DNA of 27,795 nt from assembly GCA_003427395.1 (NCBI GenBank), contig BFEA01000284.1, forward strand, positions 260,624-288,418, read 5' to 3'. A model generated the notes under the pieces. That model was not told where the DNA came from. It saw only the letters and a program-made list of their open reading frames with translations, and did not search any database. Made by a program: the position numbers and the translations under genes. Shown piece by piece: positions 10,341 through 18,808 of this stretch (positions are counted from its first letter, which is position 1; the number at the start of each line of letters is the position of its first letter). This DNA is from Chara braunii. Lineage: Eukaryota > Streptophyta > Charophyceae > Charales > Characeae.

Positions 10341-10690
10341 CGAGCTGCAAATAAATAAATAAATAGATAGATGAGGAGGTGAAGAGAAACGAAGTGTTGG
10401 ATTTTTCAAAAATTTTGGCAGCATTTCGTTACCCCCATGCGGTTAAAGTGTGTTGTCAAAAAGAAAGGTTAAGTAAAATGAGAAGATTTTGTCAGCAATT
10501 CGCTACACGCAAGGGGTCAAAATGCTCTGTAAAAGACTAAGTAAAAGAATAAAAATTAAAAAAATGGCAGCACTTCGTTGCCCCAACGGGGTCGAAATGT
10601 GTGCCGAAAGCAAGAATGACTAAGTCCTAATCAGATTTGAGGGTGCCGCAAAGAAATTCGAATTTTCAAAATAAATAAATAATAAAATAA

Positions 10691-11096
10691 AATAAATCAG
10701 GAAATGAGAAAAGAAAGTGGGGAATAAGATAAGTCGAATTTTTGGAAAAAAAAAAAAAAAAAAGGAGATTTAAATCGAAGAAAAAGACAAAAGAAGAAAA
10801 ACAGAAAAATTCGAAGTTGGGTGGCGAGGGGGATGAAAGAGTGATGAAGAAATAGAGAAATAGGTGAAAGAGAGAGAAAGAGAGGAGGGTGGTAGAACGG
10901 GAGAGAAGGATATGGAAAAGGTGGAGAGGAGTAGATGAGATCAATAGAAGATGGTGAGTAGGGAGGAGAGGAGGGAAAAAAAAGGTTGTGGAAGATGAGT
11001 GAAGAGGGAGGTAGGAGGAGGGAGATGTGGTAAGGTTGGAAAGGATGAGTAGATGATGGGGGGGGGAGAGAAAACGGGTTAAGGGAGAGTAGGTTA
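10691..11096 (-). other. Purine-rich low-complexity part of the E3 leader
   Basis: A/G-rich + strand with an A19 run (10744-10762), GAGAAAGAG blocks and a G8 run at 11059. Apparent long frames on the - strand are Ser/Leu/Phe-rich products of this base bias, with no domain. I see no gene. Confidence 0.6.
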
Positions 11097-11821
11097 GTGG
11101 GTAGGATGGTGATACCAAGCTCTTGGGTGGCCAAGAGCAGAGCACTACCAAGGCCTTCAAGATGTTGCTGGCCTGCTGCCGCAGCAATAGAAGACAATGA
11201 TGATGATGTTTCAGGGTTGGCTGAGATCTTGATCAGCCACCCTAGTGCCACAGTTGCACAACCCCCTAGTCAGGGGGGAATCATCAACTGCTGCCAAACT
11301 GCTGCTGCAGCAGTGGAAACATAGTGAAGAGAATATATATATATGTATGTGGCGCAGCCCCCTAGCCAGGGGGGTCTTCAACCTCCACAGGAAGCTGCCA
11401 CGTGGCACTGCAGATGGCCACGTGCTGCTGTCGTGCTTGTCGGTGCTCGCTGGGGGGGGGGGGGATTAAATAGCTGGCACAACACCTCTTCAACACCAGC
11501 GTGCCGCACTACTGAGCCATAGACACACCGTGGCCAGTGTATTATAGTGGTGGCTACACACTCGCATGGCCAGCAGCTGCCCAGGTTCAAACTTTGGCAG
11601 CTGCATGCATCCCGGATCTTGATAAAGATAATCCGGGAGCGGGGCGGGGCAGCGTGGGCACGTGCCGCGTGCGTGTGCATCGTGGTAGCTCTCTCCTTTC
11701 TGTCGTTCGCCCGCTGTTTACTACGAAAACGCCCAAAAAACACCTCAAAAACCCGCTTTCGGGCTTACACCGTTTTTCCCAACGGTGGGGGCCAGGATGG
11801 GTGGGAGCGGGGAACGTTCCC
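11097..11821 (-). other. E3 leader next to the primer site, with paired hairpins
   Basis: No credible coding frame. It contains two spaced copies of a CCCCCTAG(T/C)CAGGGGGG hairpin (11262-11278 and 11358-11374), G-box cores GCCACGTGGC (11397) and GGCCACGTGC (11416), and a run of 13 G (11452-11464) followed by TTAAATA. Just before the primer site lies the GGGAACGTTCCC palindrome. By position this is the 5' untranslated leader of E3. Confidence 0.5.
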
Positions 11822-11833
11822 GCTCTGATACCA
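11822..11833 (-). promoter_or_regulatory. tRNA-iMet primer-binding site of E3
   Basis: The - strand reads TGGTATCAGAGC, the exact complement of the 3' end of plant initiator tRNA-Met, and is separated from the LTR by CAC. It primes minus-strand cDNA synthesis. It overlaps a near-perfect palindrome, AGCGGGGAACGTTCCCGCT, at about 11807-11825. Confidence 0.92.
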
Positions 11834-11836
11834 GTG

Positions 11837-12178
11837 TGACGGACTCGCCGGGATGGCGGTCCGTCAGGATCAACACGGAGGGTTGAGGAAGGAGGAGATG
11901 GAGATGGAGCTGGAAGGGACAGCGCAGCTCCGACGCAGACTCAACACGCACGTACTCCAAACTGTGCAAATGCAGAATGAGGAAATACAGACTGCAGTTC
12001 GGGTATACCCCCAACGGACTGACTGGCCTGGTACCGACAGTGGTACCGGGCAGGACTGGACTGGACTGAAACAGTACACGGCCTGTGGGGTCAGGCCACA
12101 GCCTGGTCCCATAGGCCGAACTGGCAAATAGCCGAATAGACCCTGGCTGTAGGCTAGGGCAGATAGAGGCCCTTTGCA
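11837..12178 (-). repeat. E3 5' LTR
   Basis: Partner of 4892-5248. It starts TGACGGACT and ends CCTTTGCA on the + strand, followed by the target-site copy GACTG. The primer-binding site lies 3 bases inside its inner end. Substitutions and indels against the other LTR show that the insertion is not recent. Confidence 0.9.
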
Positions 12179-12183
12179 GACTG

Positions 12184-12293
12184 TGTTCCTGGCCACGATC
12201 TTATCCCTGAGCTTTGTGTGGAAGCCGCTGCGCCAGTCGCATCGTCGCCTGTTTGCATGCATGCTGAAGCAAGATAAACCAAGTCTGATTGCA
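12184..12293 (+). repeat. E1 3' LTR, right part after the E3 insertion
   Basis: Starts directly after the right-hand GACTG copy. Read as 4886 + GACTG + 12184, the sequence aligns with the end of the E2 LTR (12984 to about 13110, read on the - strand): AACTGTGTTC, GAGCTTTG, GTTTGCATG and TCTGA(C/T)TGCA occur in both, in order. The LTR ends in CA at 12293. Confidence 0.85.
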
Positions 12294-12342
12294 GAAAAGA
12301 AAAGAAGAAGGAAAATCCGGACGAGCGTGTGAGGTCGTGCCC

Positions 12343-12393
<51 letters not shown>

Positions 12394-12534
12394 GGGGGGG
12401 GGGGGGGAACTAACTCCGACCCCCCCACCATCAAGTGTATTATCGGTCTCGATGAGTTTCATATCTGATCTGTGGTCCATCAGGAACCAGAAGAAAAAAG
12501 AAGGAAACGGAAAAGTTGTGCGCGTGGGTGCGGG

Positions 12535-12570
<36 letters not shown>

Positions 12571-12699
12571 TAACTACCTACGATCCACCCACCCCACCAT
12601 CAAGTGTATTATCTGTACCAATCAGTTTCACATTTGATCCGTGGTCCATTGGCACCCAAAAAGAAATGGAAAAAACACAAGAGGGCTCGCGCGCGCGCA

Positions 12700-12762
<63 letters not shown>

Positions 12763-12795
12763 GAGATAGACAGAGAGAGGGACAGAGAGAGAGGG

Positions 12796-12883
<88 letters not shown>

Positions 12884-12983
12884 GAGAAAGATAGTCATTC
12901 TAACTACCTACGACCCACCCACCCCCCGACCGTCACCACGTATATTATGTGTACCGACCGGTTTCATATCTGATCCGTGGTCC
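12294..12983. repeat. Compound microsatellite / minisatellite array
   Basis: GA tracts (12345-12382, 12536-12568, 12715-12892) alternate with a related unit of about 110-130 bp seen at 12407-12535, 12569-12714 and 12898-12983. The unit includes CTAACTACCTACGA, CCACCCACCCC, AAGTGTATTAT, and TGATCCGTGGTCC. A run of 25 G (12383-12407) and a CG-dinucleotide tract (12687-12714) are included. Both E1 (left) and E2 (right) end against this array. Confidence 0.8.
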
Positions 12984-13983
12984 TGCAGTCAGACTCGCTT
13001 TATTTTCCACTTCGCATACATGCAAACAAATGGCGATTCACACTGGCGTCAAGCGCCCACTCAAAGCTCAAATATATGGAACCAAGAACACAGTTCATAT
13101 GCGCACGCACTTCATTCAGCTATGGCGCAATACAGCCCGTACACCCAACTCTCCTCATTGTGTTTGCCACGTTTCACACACACGCTCCACACTCCACTCT
13201 GGATCTCCCTGAATACCCCACACACTTCCCTCTCTCAAGCACACTAAAGTCTATCTTCCTCCTACAGCGGCTATGGCCGCTCTACTACTACTAACTATGG
13301 CTACGATGTCTCTCTTCAGCCCACTTCGACTTCAGGCGACCTGCAGACCACCTCGCACAAGACGCTGTAGCAGCGCTTCCGCATGGCTTACGCAGCGAAT
13401 GAATGAATGGTTGGGCGCTGCCTCTTGATTTATGCTTCTGTAACTCGTTGGTCTGCCCCTTTCCCAAGCCCTTGGTGTACACAGTCCCACCGATACTTGC
13501 TTGACCGGACTCTGACTGACTGGGACCGGTACCGCTGACTGCATGGGTTAGCACTGCCAACTCGATGCAGTCGCACTGCCGACGTAATGCAGTTGGGCTC
13601 ACCACTTGCCCACTTGCCTCTGACTAAACGTGAGACACTTCGAAAGGCCACTTCCGGACCTTCCGAAAGTCTGTGGACTTGGCCTTTCGGGTACTGTAGC
13701 AGCTACGACCTTGACCTTCCAGGGCTGTAGCAGCTACGACCTTGACGTTTCAGAGCATCAACAGCCACGACCTCTATAGAGCTGTGACTCCTAATCGACA
13801 AACCTACAGATCAAACCCCTACCGCTATACAGACCTATGACAGACGACAAACAACTACCAAAACACAGATCACGGATTCAAACACTCGGGGGTCGACTCA
13901 ATACTGTACATGGGCAAAGTGAGGTCTGGGGATCGAACTCTAGGGCCCTCATCTATGGCTGCAGAAAGGTGAAAACCGTTTCA
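12984..13983 (-). repeat. E2 3' LTR
   Basis: About 1 kb. On the - strand it starts TGAAACGGTTTTCACC, right after a purine-rich GGCAGGAG that could be the polypurine tract, and ends TCTGACTGCA at 12984. It is homologous to the two parts of the E1 LTR. It contains an internal duplication GGTCGTAGCTGCTACAG (read on the - strand, about 13690-13745). Confidence 0.75.
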
Positions 13984-14066
13984 CTCCTGCCGGCCTAAAT
14001 TCGAGGTCCTCCGAGAATACTTCAGTCTGAGGCAGGACATTTACCCTTCTTATCTCTTTCGTAAGC

Positions 14067-15422
14067 TCAAGCTATATCGGGAGTTGTCTGTAGGAGTTCT
14101 GTTCGCGTGAACCAGCGGCCGTCTTCTGGCTCTTGATAGGCAAATCTGACTTTGTATTGCCTCAGGGGACGACCTCTACCCCCTGTCCAGAAGACATCTT
14201 GACCTACGATCCCTTCAATGTCATATCTTTCATCCATATCTGGAGGAATCATAGATCTGCGTGACAGAAACTGTTGACTTGTAATGCAAGGCAACAACTT
14301 TGACGCATGGAACACTGGGTAGGTGTGGAGGTGTGCCGGAATCTCAATAGTATAGGACGGTCCATCCTCTCCACCCTTGACTTCTAGGACTGGCCACGGT
14401 CCTCTATACGCAGGTAACAACTTCTGTGAGATGTTCTCCTCAGGAGCAAACTCTTTTGACTTGACCCAGACTAAGTCGCCTACTTGAAACTGTGAGGGGC
14501 GACGATGCTTGTTAGCTTGCTCTATCATTCTGTGCTGGACTTTCCTGAGGTGGTCAACAACGGTAGCTATCTCTTTCTCGTGCTGTATCGCAAACTCTCA
14601 TGTACCGGGCGGTAGCCTCTGAATGTGATCCCGGTTAAGTCCTTCAAATGGTCTGCGCGGTCTAAAGGACTTGTGCAATTCGTTGGGAGTGCGAGACGTA
14701 GATAAGTGCACGCTATTATTGTAGGCACTGGCTATCTTTGGGAGCATCTCATCCCAGTTGATCTGATCGGGCCTAATGTACATTCTAAGAACTTGCTGCA
14801 GGAGCTTGTTCATCTGTTCAGTTTGGCTGTTAGTCTCAAGATGACGACCAGATGACATCAGCAACTTTGAGCCATAAACTTTCATCATCTCCTGGCAGTT
14901 TTGACTAGTGAATCTTGTATCCCTGTCACTAACTATTGACAGCAGTATACCATGCTCACTGACCCAATGGTCAAAAAACTTTTGAACTACTAAGTCTGTG
15001 CGTGCCTCTGCAGGCAAAGGAACAAAAACTGTGTACTGGCTAAATCTATCTACTCTGACCATGACTTGACTTTTGCCATGCCTACGCTTGACCTGAGTAT
15101 CCATAAAGTCGATGGACACATAATCTTCAGGTCTGTCAGGAATAGGCAGGGGTCTGAGAAGACCAAGAGGGGCTCGCGTAGTAGTCATGTTTCGCTGACA
15201 GACTTTACAACTGCGGACATACTCTATGCAGTCGGCCTTCATACCTGGCCAGATGTACGAGCACATGAGGTTGGCTAGTGTCTTTTGCCAACCAAAGTGT
15301 CCCTCTGTATCGTGGCATTCCCCTAAGATCAAACTATGGATCTCTTCACTGTTGGGAATGCACAGGCGATCAACTACATTAGTCTTCTCGAATAGTAAGC
15401 CATCCGTAGTGCGGTAGTTTGG
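14067..15422 (-). pseudogene. E2 integrase with chromo-like C-terminus
   Basis: Near-intact integrase frame. Zinc finger: CHDTEGHFGWQKT (HH) and CKVCQRN (CC), both pairs intact. Catalytic core: SIDFMD (about 15105), VSDRDTRFTSQN (about 14930) and NSQTEQMNK (about 14815), so all three acidic residues are present. C-terminal part: RRPSQFQVGDLVWV and YDIEGIVGQDVF...QYKVRFAYQEPEDGRWF, a chromo-like end, closing at 14067. Only one stop (TGA at about 14598, after LPPGT) interrupts it, plus a stop near 15423 that separates it from RNase H. It is better preserved than its counterpart in E1. Confidence 0.9.
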
Positions 15423-15939
15423 CTAAGACTTTGGGGCCTCCCTAACTCTCTTGAGGAGATCACTATAGATAGGGTCTCGTGCATATGCCTCTCTAACTTT
15501 CTGCTGCAGGCCTCTCCCTATATCCAGATAGTGAACTATTGCCCCAAAAAAATCAGCTCTTCTACTCAGAGCGTGCGCTACTACATTGTACTTCCCTTTA
15601 ACTGGCTTCAGTTCGAAGTCATATTGGTCTAACTCTGCGGTCCACCTAGTAAGCTTAGGTGTCATCTTGGCCTGAGTCTTCAACCACCTTAGAGTCTCGT
15701 GGTCTAAATAGACTTTGAAGTGCCTCCCAAGCAAGTAGTGCTTCCAATGATCTAGTGCTTGCCTGAGAGCGTAGAGTTCTCTCCCATAGGTTGATGTCGC
15801 CACCTTCTCTGAAGGCATCCTGGCGGACATTAACTCTACGGGCCTATACCCATTGCCATCGTCTTGCTGTAAAACAACACCTATGCCATACTGACTCACG
15901 ACAATGGTAATAACGAAAGGCAGGTACGGATCGGCTACC
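15423..15939 (-). pseudogene. E2 RNase H domain
   Basis: Frame read from about 15939: VADPYLPFVITIVVSQYGIG (the usual catalytic Asp of TTDAS is replaced: TIVVS), VLQQDDGNGYRPVELMSARM, then STYGRELYALRQALDHWKHYL, HFKVYLDHETLRWL, the linker KGKYNVVAHALSRRADFFG and a C-terminal helix. It ends at a TAA near 15423. Loss of the first Asp would abolish activity. Upstream the frame runs straight into the TIR element, so the 5' border is the TTAA at 15940-15943. Confidence 0.88.
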
Positions 15940-16212
15940 TTAAACCACCAGTACCCCGCCCAGGCAAAAAAAAACGATCTCCTGAATTCATGGAAGGTCT
16001 CGGCAGGCCTGGTGGCGGTTTGGTAGAGCCTCGGACAAACGCTGGTGGTCGGCCGTTTTGAAAACAGAAGCGAACGACCAGAACAACAAAAAAGAAAACA
16101 GAAATGGCAAAAAAAAAAAAAGAAAACAGGGAAAAGAGGAAAAGAAAAACGAACCAACTTTCAGCAAGGCACGAATGGCGGCGTCAAGTTCGGAACTGTG
16201 GTCACCCGACAC

Positions 16213-16236
16213 TGACACACCTAACTCGAGAAATGG
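16213..16236 (+). ncRNA. U6 snRNA 3'-end-like fragment
   Basis: TGACACACCTAACTCGAG followed by AAATGG matches the 3' end of plant U6 (TGACACGCATAAATCGAG then AAATGG) with about three differences. Upstream similarity is weak. Treated as a fragment, not a gene. Confidence 0.5.
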
Positions 16237-16442
16237 GGGCTCGCTCCACTACTCTCGACAAGACAAAAATCATGGCGGTGTATCTTTCCATGTTCTAGGA
16301 AAAGATTCACTCTCGTTTTGCACATTCGAGAGTAGTGGACTGAGGCTCATGCTCCAAAAAAAAAGAAAAGAAAAAAAAAGAATGGAAAGATACGGCGGCA
16401 CATTTTTTGTTGTTTGTGCATGTGGTGAGTGACAGCACTGTT

Positions 16443-16520
16443 GTTCCCTTGTGGACAACGGGAATGAATCTTGACCTATTTTGCGGAAGATACAGCGAAG
16501 GTTAGCATGGCCTTGAAACG
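16443..16520 (+). ncRNA. U6 snRNA-like segment cut by the gap
   Basis: GGAAGATACAGCGAAGG continues as TTAGCATGGCC (16485-16512). It differs from the U6 core (GGAACGATACAGAGAAGA then TTAGCATGGCC) at about three positions. A stem-like GTTCCCTTG...GGGAA just upstream (16443-16465) could be the U6 5' hairpin. The 3' part is lost in the N run. Confidence 0.65.
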
Positions 16521-16720
16521 NNNNNNNNNNNNNNNNNNNNNNNNNNNNNNNNNNNNNNNNNNNNNNNNNNNNNNNNNNNNNNNNNNNNNNNNNNNNNNNN
16601 NNNNNNNNNNNNNNNNNNNNNNNNNNNNNNNNNNNNNNNNNNNNNNNNNNNNNNNNNNNNNNNNNNNNNNNNNNNNNNNNNNNNNNNNNNNNNNNNNNNN
16701 NNNNNNNNNNNNNNNNNNNN
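16521..16720. other. Assembly gap (200 N)
   Basis: Exactly 200 undetermined bases, probably a fixed-size placeholder. It is followed by an A12 run. Frames that span it are meaningless. Confidence 0.99.
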
Positions 16721-16856
16721 AAAAAAAAAAAAGATTTAACAGTTTTTGTCGTTTGTTCATCTGGTGCTTGGTACAGCAAGGCCCCTCGTCCTCCGCGATC
16801 TGCCAGGGGACGTGCTGCACTTCAGTCCCAATAAGTATGAATCTTCTATTAGTCCG

Positions 16857-16893
16857 TGGAAAGGTACAAAGAATATTAGCAAGGCCCTGCGCA
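16857..16893 (+). ncRNA. U6 snRNA-like core fragment
   Basis: TGGAAAGGTACAAAGAATA followed by TTAGCAAGGCCCTGCGCA follows the U6 core through the ACAGAGA box (here ACAAAGA), the AGC triad and the CCCTGCGCA of the internal stem-loop, with about six differences. The flanking sequence just upstream resembles that of the segment at 16443, so the two look like diverged duplicates. Confidence 0.6.
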
Positions 16894-17179
16894 TCCTTAT
16901 CTATTCGCAGCCTGACACCCACGGCGCTGAGGGCTCCTTTGGCAGCGTTGGCCGCCCAATGGGGAAAAGAGAGAACGTGCAGGGGAAAAAGAAAGGAAAG
17001 AAAGACAAAGTGGAAAAGAGGGAAACCACCACCCTAGAAGTACCAGTCCCCTGCATTGAAGGACCGGTAACCTGCTATAACTCGACTGCTCACCAGCTAC
17101 TTTCACCCGAGACAGACAGGTTCGGCAGCTTGCCAGAAAAAGGTTCGAGAAGGTGGCTCGGAAGGTACTGGTGGTTTAA

Positions 17180-17829
17180 GGACTGGGTATTCTATCAGGG
17201 CCCGCTTTAATCTTTTCAGGGTAGCTGTACAGTCCTTGTCCCATTTTCAGATTGCCTCTTTCTTTAGCAACCTGCGAAGGGATGCAGCGATGGTGGAGAA
17301 GTTCCTGACGAACTTCCTTTAGTAATTAGCTAGGCCTAAGAACGACCGCAACTCTGTCAGTGTGCGGGGCGTTGGGCAGTCTCTAATCGCTGCAATCTTA
17401 CTATCTTCAGATCAAACGTCGTCTTCGTCTAAGACATGGCCCAAATACAACACTTGTGTTTTGGCCCATTCGCACTTCTTTGCGTTGATCTTGAAGTTAG
17501 CTTCTCTAAGCTTCTCCAAGACCTGCCTTAGATGGCCCTCGTGCTCCTGGAGGGTCTTACTGAACACTAGAATATCATCTCGATACACCACAACAAATCT
17601 TTCTAACCACGGCCTAAACAAATCGTTCATACAATGCTGGAAAGTCGCTGGCGCATTGGTTAGTCCAAAGGGGATAACTATACACTCATAGTGCCCATAT
17701 CTAGTCCGGAACGCTGTCTTATGCTGATCATCAGGGTGAACCTCTATCTGATGGTAGCCGGATTTTAAATCTATCTTCGAGAAATACTTGTAGCCCTGCA
17801 CTCGATCCATCAGATCATCTATACGGGGC

Positions 17830-17831
<2 letters not shown>
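17180..17831 (-). pseudogene. E2 reverse transcriptase (partial)
   Basis: The - strand begins LPRIDDLMDRVQGYKYFSKID, then SGYHQIEVHPDDQHKTAF, IPFGLTNAPATFQ (motif B), FVVVYRDDILVFSK (catalytic YxDD as YRDD), and LYLGHVLDEDDV. A stop follows at about 17412. The thumb/connection continues to 17180 with stops: ELRSFLGLANYY and CTATLKRLKRAL. Both Asp of the YRDD box and the Asp of FSKID are present. The N-terminal RT motifs are absent because a GA tract abuts at 17833. RT copies element RNA into cDNA. Confidence 0.9.
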
Positions 17832-17832
<1 letters not shown>

Positions 17833-17912
<80 letters not shown>

Positions 17913-17926
17913 TGAGAGAGAGAGAG
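17833..17926. repeat. (GA)n microsatellite
   Basis: GA run, briefly interrupted at 17909-17914, that truncates the E2 RT. The sequence to its right (17927-18002) does not encode the missing RT part. Confidence 0.95.
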
Positions 17927-18002
17927 CAGGTAAGTTTCCAATGTCGCGGCTAACCTCATGGTACTTCCACCGACAAACAAAGCCTCGCGCATCAACGCGA
18001 TA

Positions 18003-18475
18003 GTGTGAGGGAGAGGGGGAGGCAGCAGGAGCGGAAGAGGCAGTGGGAGTGGGAGCGGGGGAGGCAGCAGGAGCGGAAGAGGCAGTGGGAGTGGGAGCGG
18101 GGGAGGCAGCAAGAGCGAAAGAGACAGTGGGAGTGGGAGCTGGAGAGGCAGCTGGAGCGGGGGAGGCAACGGGAGCGGGAGAGGCAGCAGGATCAGGAGC
18201 GGGAGAGGCAGCGGGAGCGGGAGCAGGGGAGGCAGCGGGGGTGGGAGAGGCAGCAGGAGCGGAAGAGGCAGTCGGAGTGGGAGCGGGAGAGGCAACGGGA
18301 ACGGGGGAGGCAGCGGGAGTGGGGGAGGCAGCGGGAGCAGGAGAGGCATCAGGATCGGGTGCGGGAGAGGCAGCGGGAGCGTGAGCAGGGGAGGCGGCGG
18401 GAGCGGGAGAGGCAGCAGTAGCGGGAGAGGCGTGAGCAAGGGAGGCAGCGGGGGTGGCAGCGGGAGCGGGCAGCG
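18003..18475. repeat. Ala/Ser/Pro-coding minisatellite
   Basis: Tandem GGGAGAGGCAGC-type repeat with a clear 42-bp higher unit at its left end (GCAGCAGGAGCGGAAGAGGC and so on) and a 6-bp sub-period. It is open in several frames on both strands: ASPAPAASP on the - strand, GRQRERERQ on the +. I treat these frames as a result of the repeat, not a gene. Confidence 0.9.
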
Positions 18476-18630
18476 TATGTGTGTATGTGTGTGTGTATGT
18501 GTGCATATGTGTGGCCGTGTGTGTGTGTGTGTGTATGTGTGTGTGTGTGTGTGTGTGCGCGCAAGTGTTTGTGTGTATGTGTGTGAATGTGTTTGTTTGT
18601 GTGTGACTGTGTGTGTGTGCCTGCACACAC
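18476..18630. repeat. GT-rich microsatellite
   Basis: TGTGTG runs broken by TATG, GCCG and GAATG. Confidence 0.95.
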
Positions 18631-18656
18631 ATTTTTTTTCCATTTTTTATATTCCA

Positions 18657-18657
18657 A

Positions 18658-18703
<46 letters not shown>

Positions 18704-18731
18704 CCAACCAACCAACCAATCAATCAATCAG

Positions 18732-18771
<40 letters not shown>

Positions 18772-18808
18772 CCAATCATTAAATCAATCAATCAATCAAT
18801 CAATCAAT
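18657..18808. repeat. (CAAT)n tetranucleotide array
   Basis: About 37 CAAT units with a short CAAC block (18701-18716) and single variants, followed by a T-rich run. Confidence 0.97.

Larger units (their letters stand above)
9988..10690. repeat. Four diverged repeats with a CCCC-AAY-GGGG hairpin
   Basis: Similar units begin near 9990, 10412, 10488 and 10565. Each reads about TTTTGGCAGCACTTCGTTACC, then CCCCAAYGGGGT (small hairpin), a TGTGT(G/T)C block, and AAAGNNTGACTAAGT. Two units (10078-10120 and 10644-10685) also carry TGCCGC..AATT, a TTTCA block and an AAAT run. A tRNA-bearing segment lies between the first and second units. Confidence 0.6.
4892..12178 (-). mobile_element. E3: chromodomain Ty3/gypsy retrotransposon with both LTRs
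   Basis: A 7.3-kb insertion on the - strand: 5' LTR 11837-12178, primer-binding site 11822-11833, long leader, gag (about 8509-9750), RNase H, integrase, chromodomain (6209-6839) and 3' LTR 4892-5248. The LTRs begin and end TG...CA and are flanked by identical 5-bp GACTG copies at 4887-4891 and 12179-12183, the duplication size usual for Ty3/gypsy. Protease and the RT fingers/palm are not found between gag and RNase H, so the element is an internally deleted, non-autonomous copy. A mitochondrial tRNA fragment lies in its leader. Confidence 0.9.
15944..17175. mobile_element. TIR element inserted in E2 pol, with U6-like segments and a gap
   Basis: The ends are perfect 12-bp inverted repeats: ACCACCAGTACC at 15944-15955 and GGTACTGGTGGT at 17164-17175. 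TTAA flanks both sides (15940-15943, 17176-17179). Removing the element and one TTAA rejoins PVL and KVADP in frame across the E2 RT/RNase H border, which shows a precise insertion. Because TTAA is palindromic, the duplication could be TTAA (as in piggyBac) or TA (as in Tc1/mariner) with a slightly longer TIR. No transposase is seen, although 200 bases are unknown. The inside holds A-rich runs, a 13-bp inverted repeat (16246-16258 and 16326-16338) and three U6-like segments. Confidence 0.8.
12984..17831 (-). mobile_element. E2: Ty3/gypsy retrotransposon, relative of E1
   Basis: The - strand carries RT (17180-17831), RNase H (15423-15939), integrase (14067-15422) and LTR (12984-13983). Gag, protease and the first RT motifs are gone: a (GA)n tract replaces everything upstream of LPRIDDLMDRV at 17831. 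A 1.2-kb TIR element splits the pol frame at 15944-17175. It is tail-to-tail with E1 and of the same family. In E1 the pol segment missing between gag and RNase H is partly represented here. Confidence 0.88.

Noticed and set aside
10666-11251. Ser/Leu/Phe-rich frames that look like membrane proteins on the - strand
   Set aside because: They arise from purine-biased + strand DNA. No signal, no domain and no homologous pattern.
11530-11610. Possible tRNA-derived SINE (GGTTCAAACTT B-box-like)
   Set aside because: No convincing A box at the right distance, no cloverleaf and no tail.
12516-13247. A 243-residue Arg/Glu-rich reading frame
   Set aside because: It is the translation of GA microsatellites (RERERE) and spacer units and continues into the LTR of E2 in antisense.
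16270-17037. Reading frames spanning the N run
   Set aside because: They exist only because N codons are not stops.
17412-18632. A 406-residue reading frame joining RT to an Ala/Ser/Pro repeat and a His/Thr-rich repeat
   Set aside because: The joins run through (GA)n, a minisatellite and (GT)n microsatellites. Only the RT end is a real domain; the rest is low-complexity translation.
18657-18808. CRISPR-like regular array
   Set aside because: It is a plain CAAT tetranucleotide repeat without spacers. No cas genes, and the context is eukaryotic.
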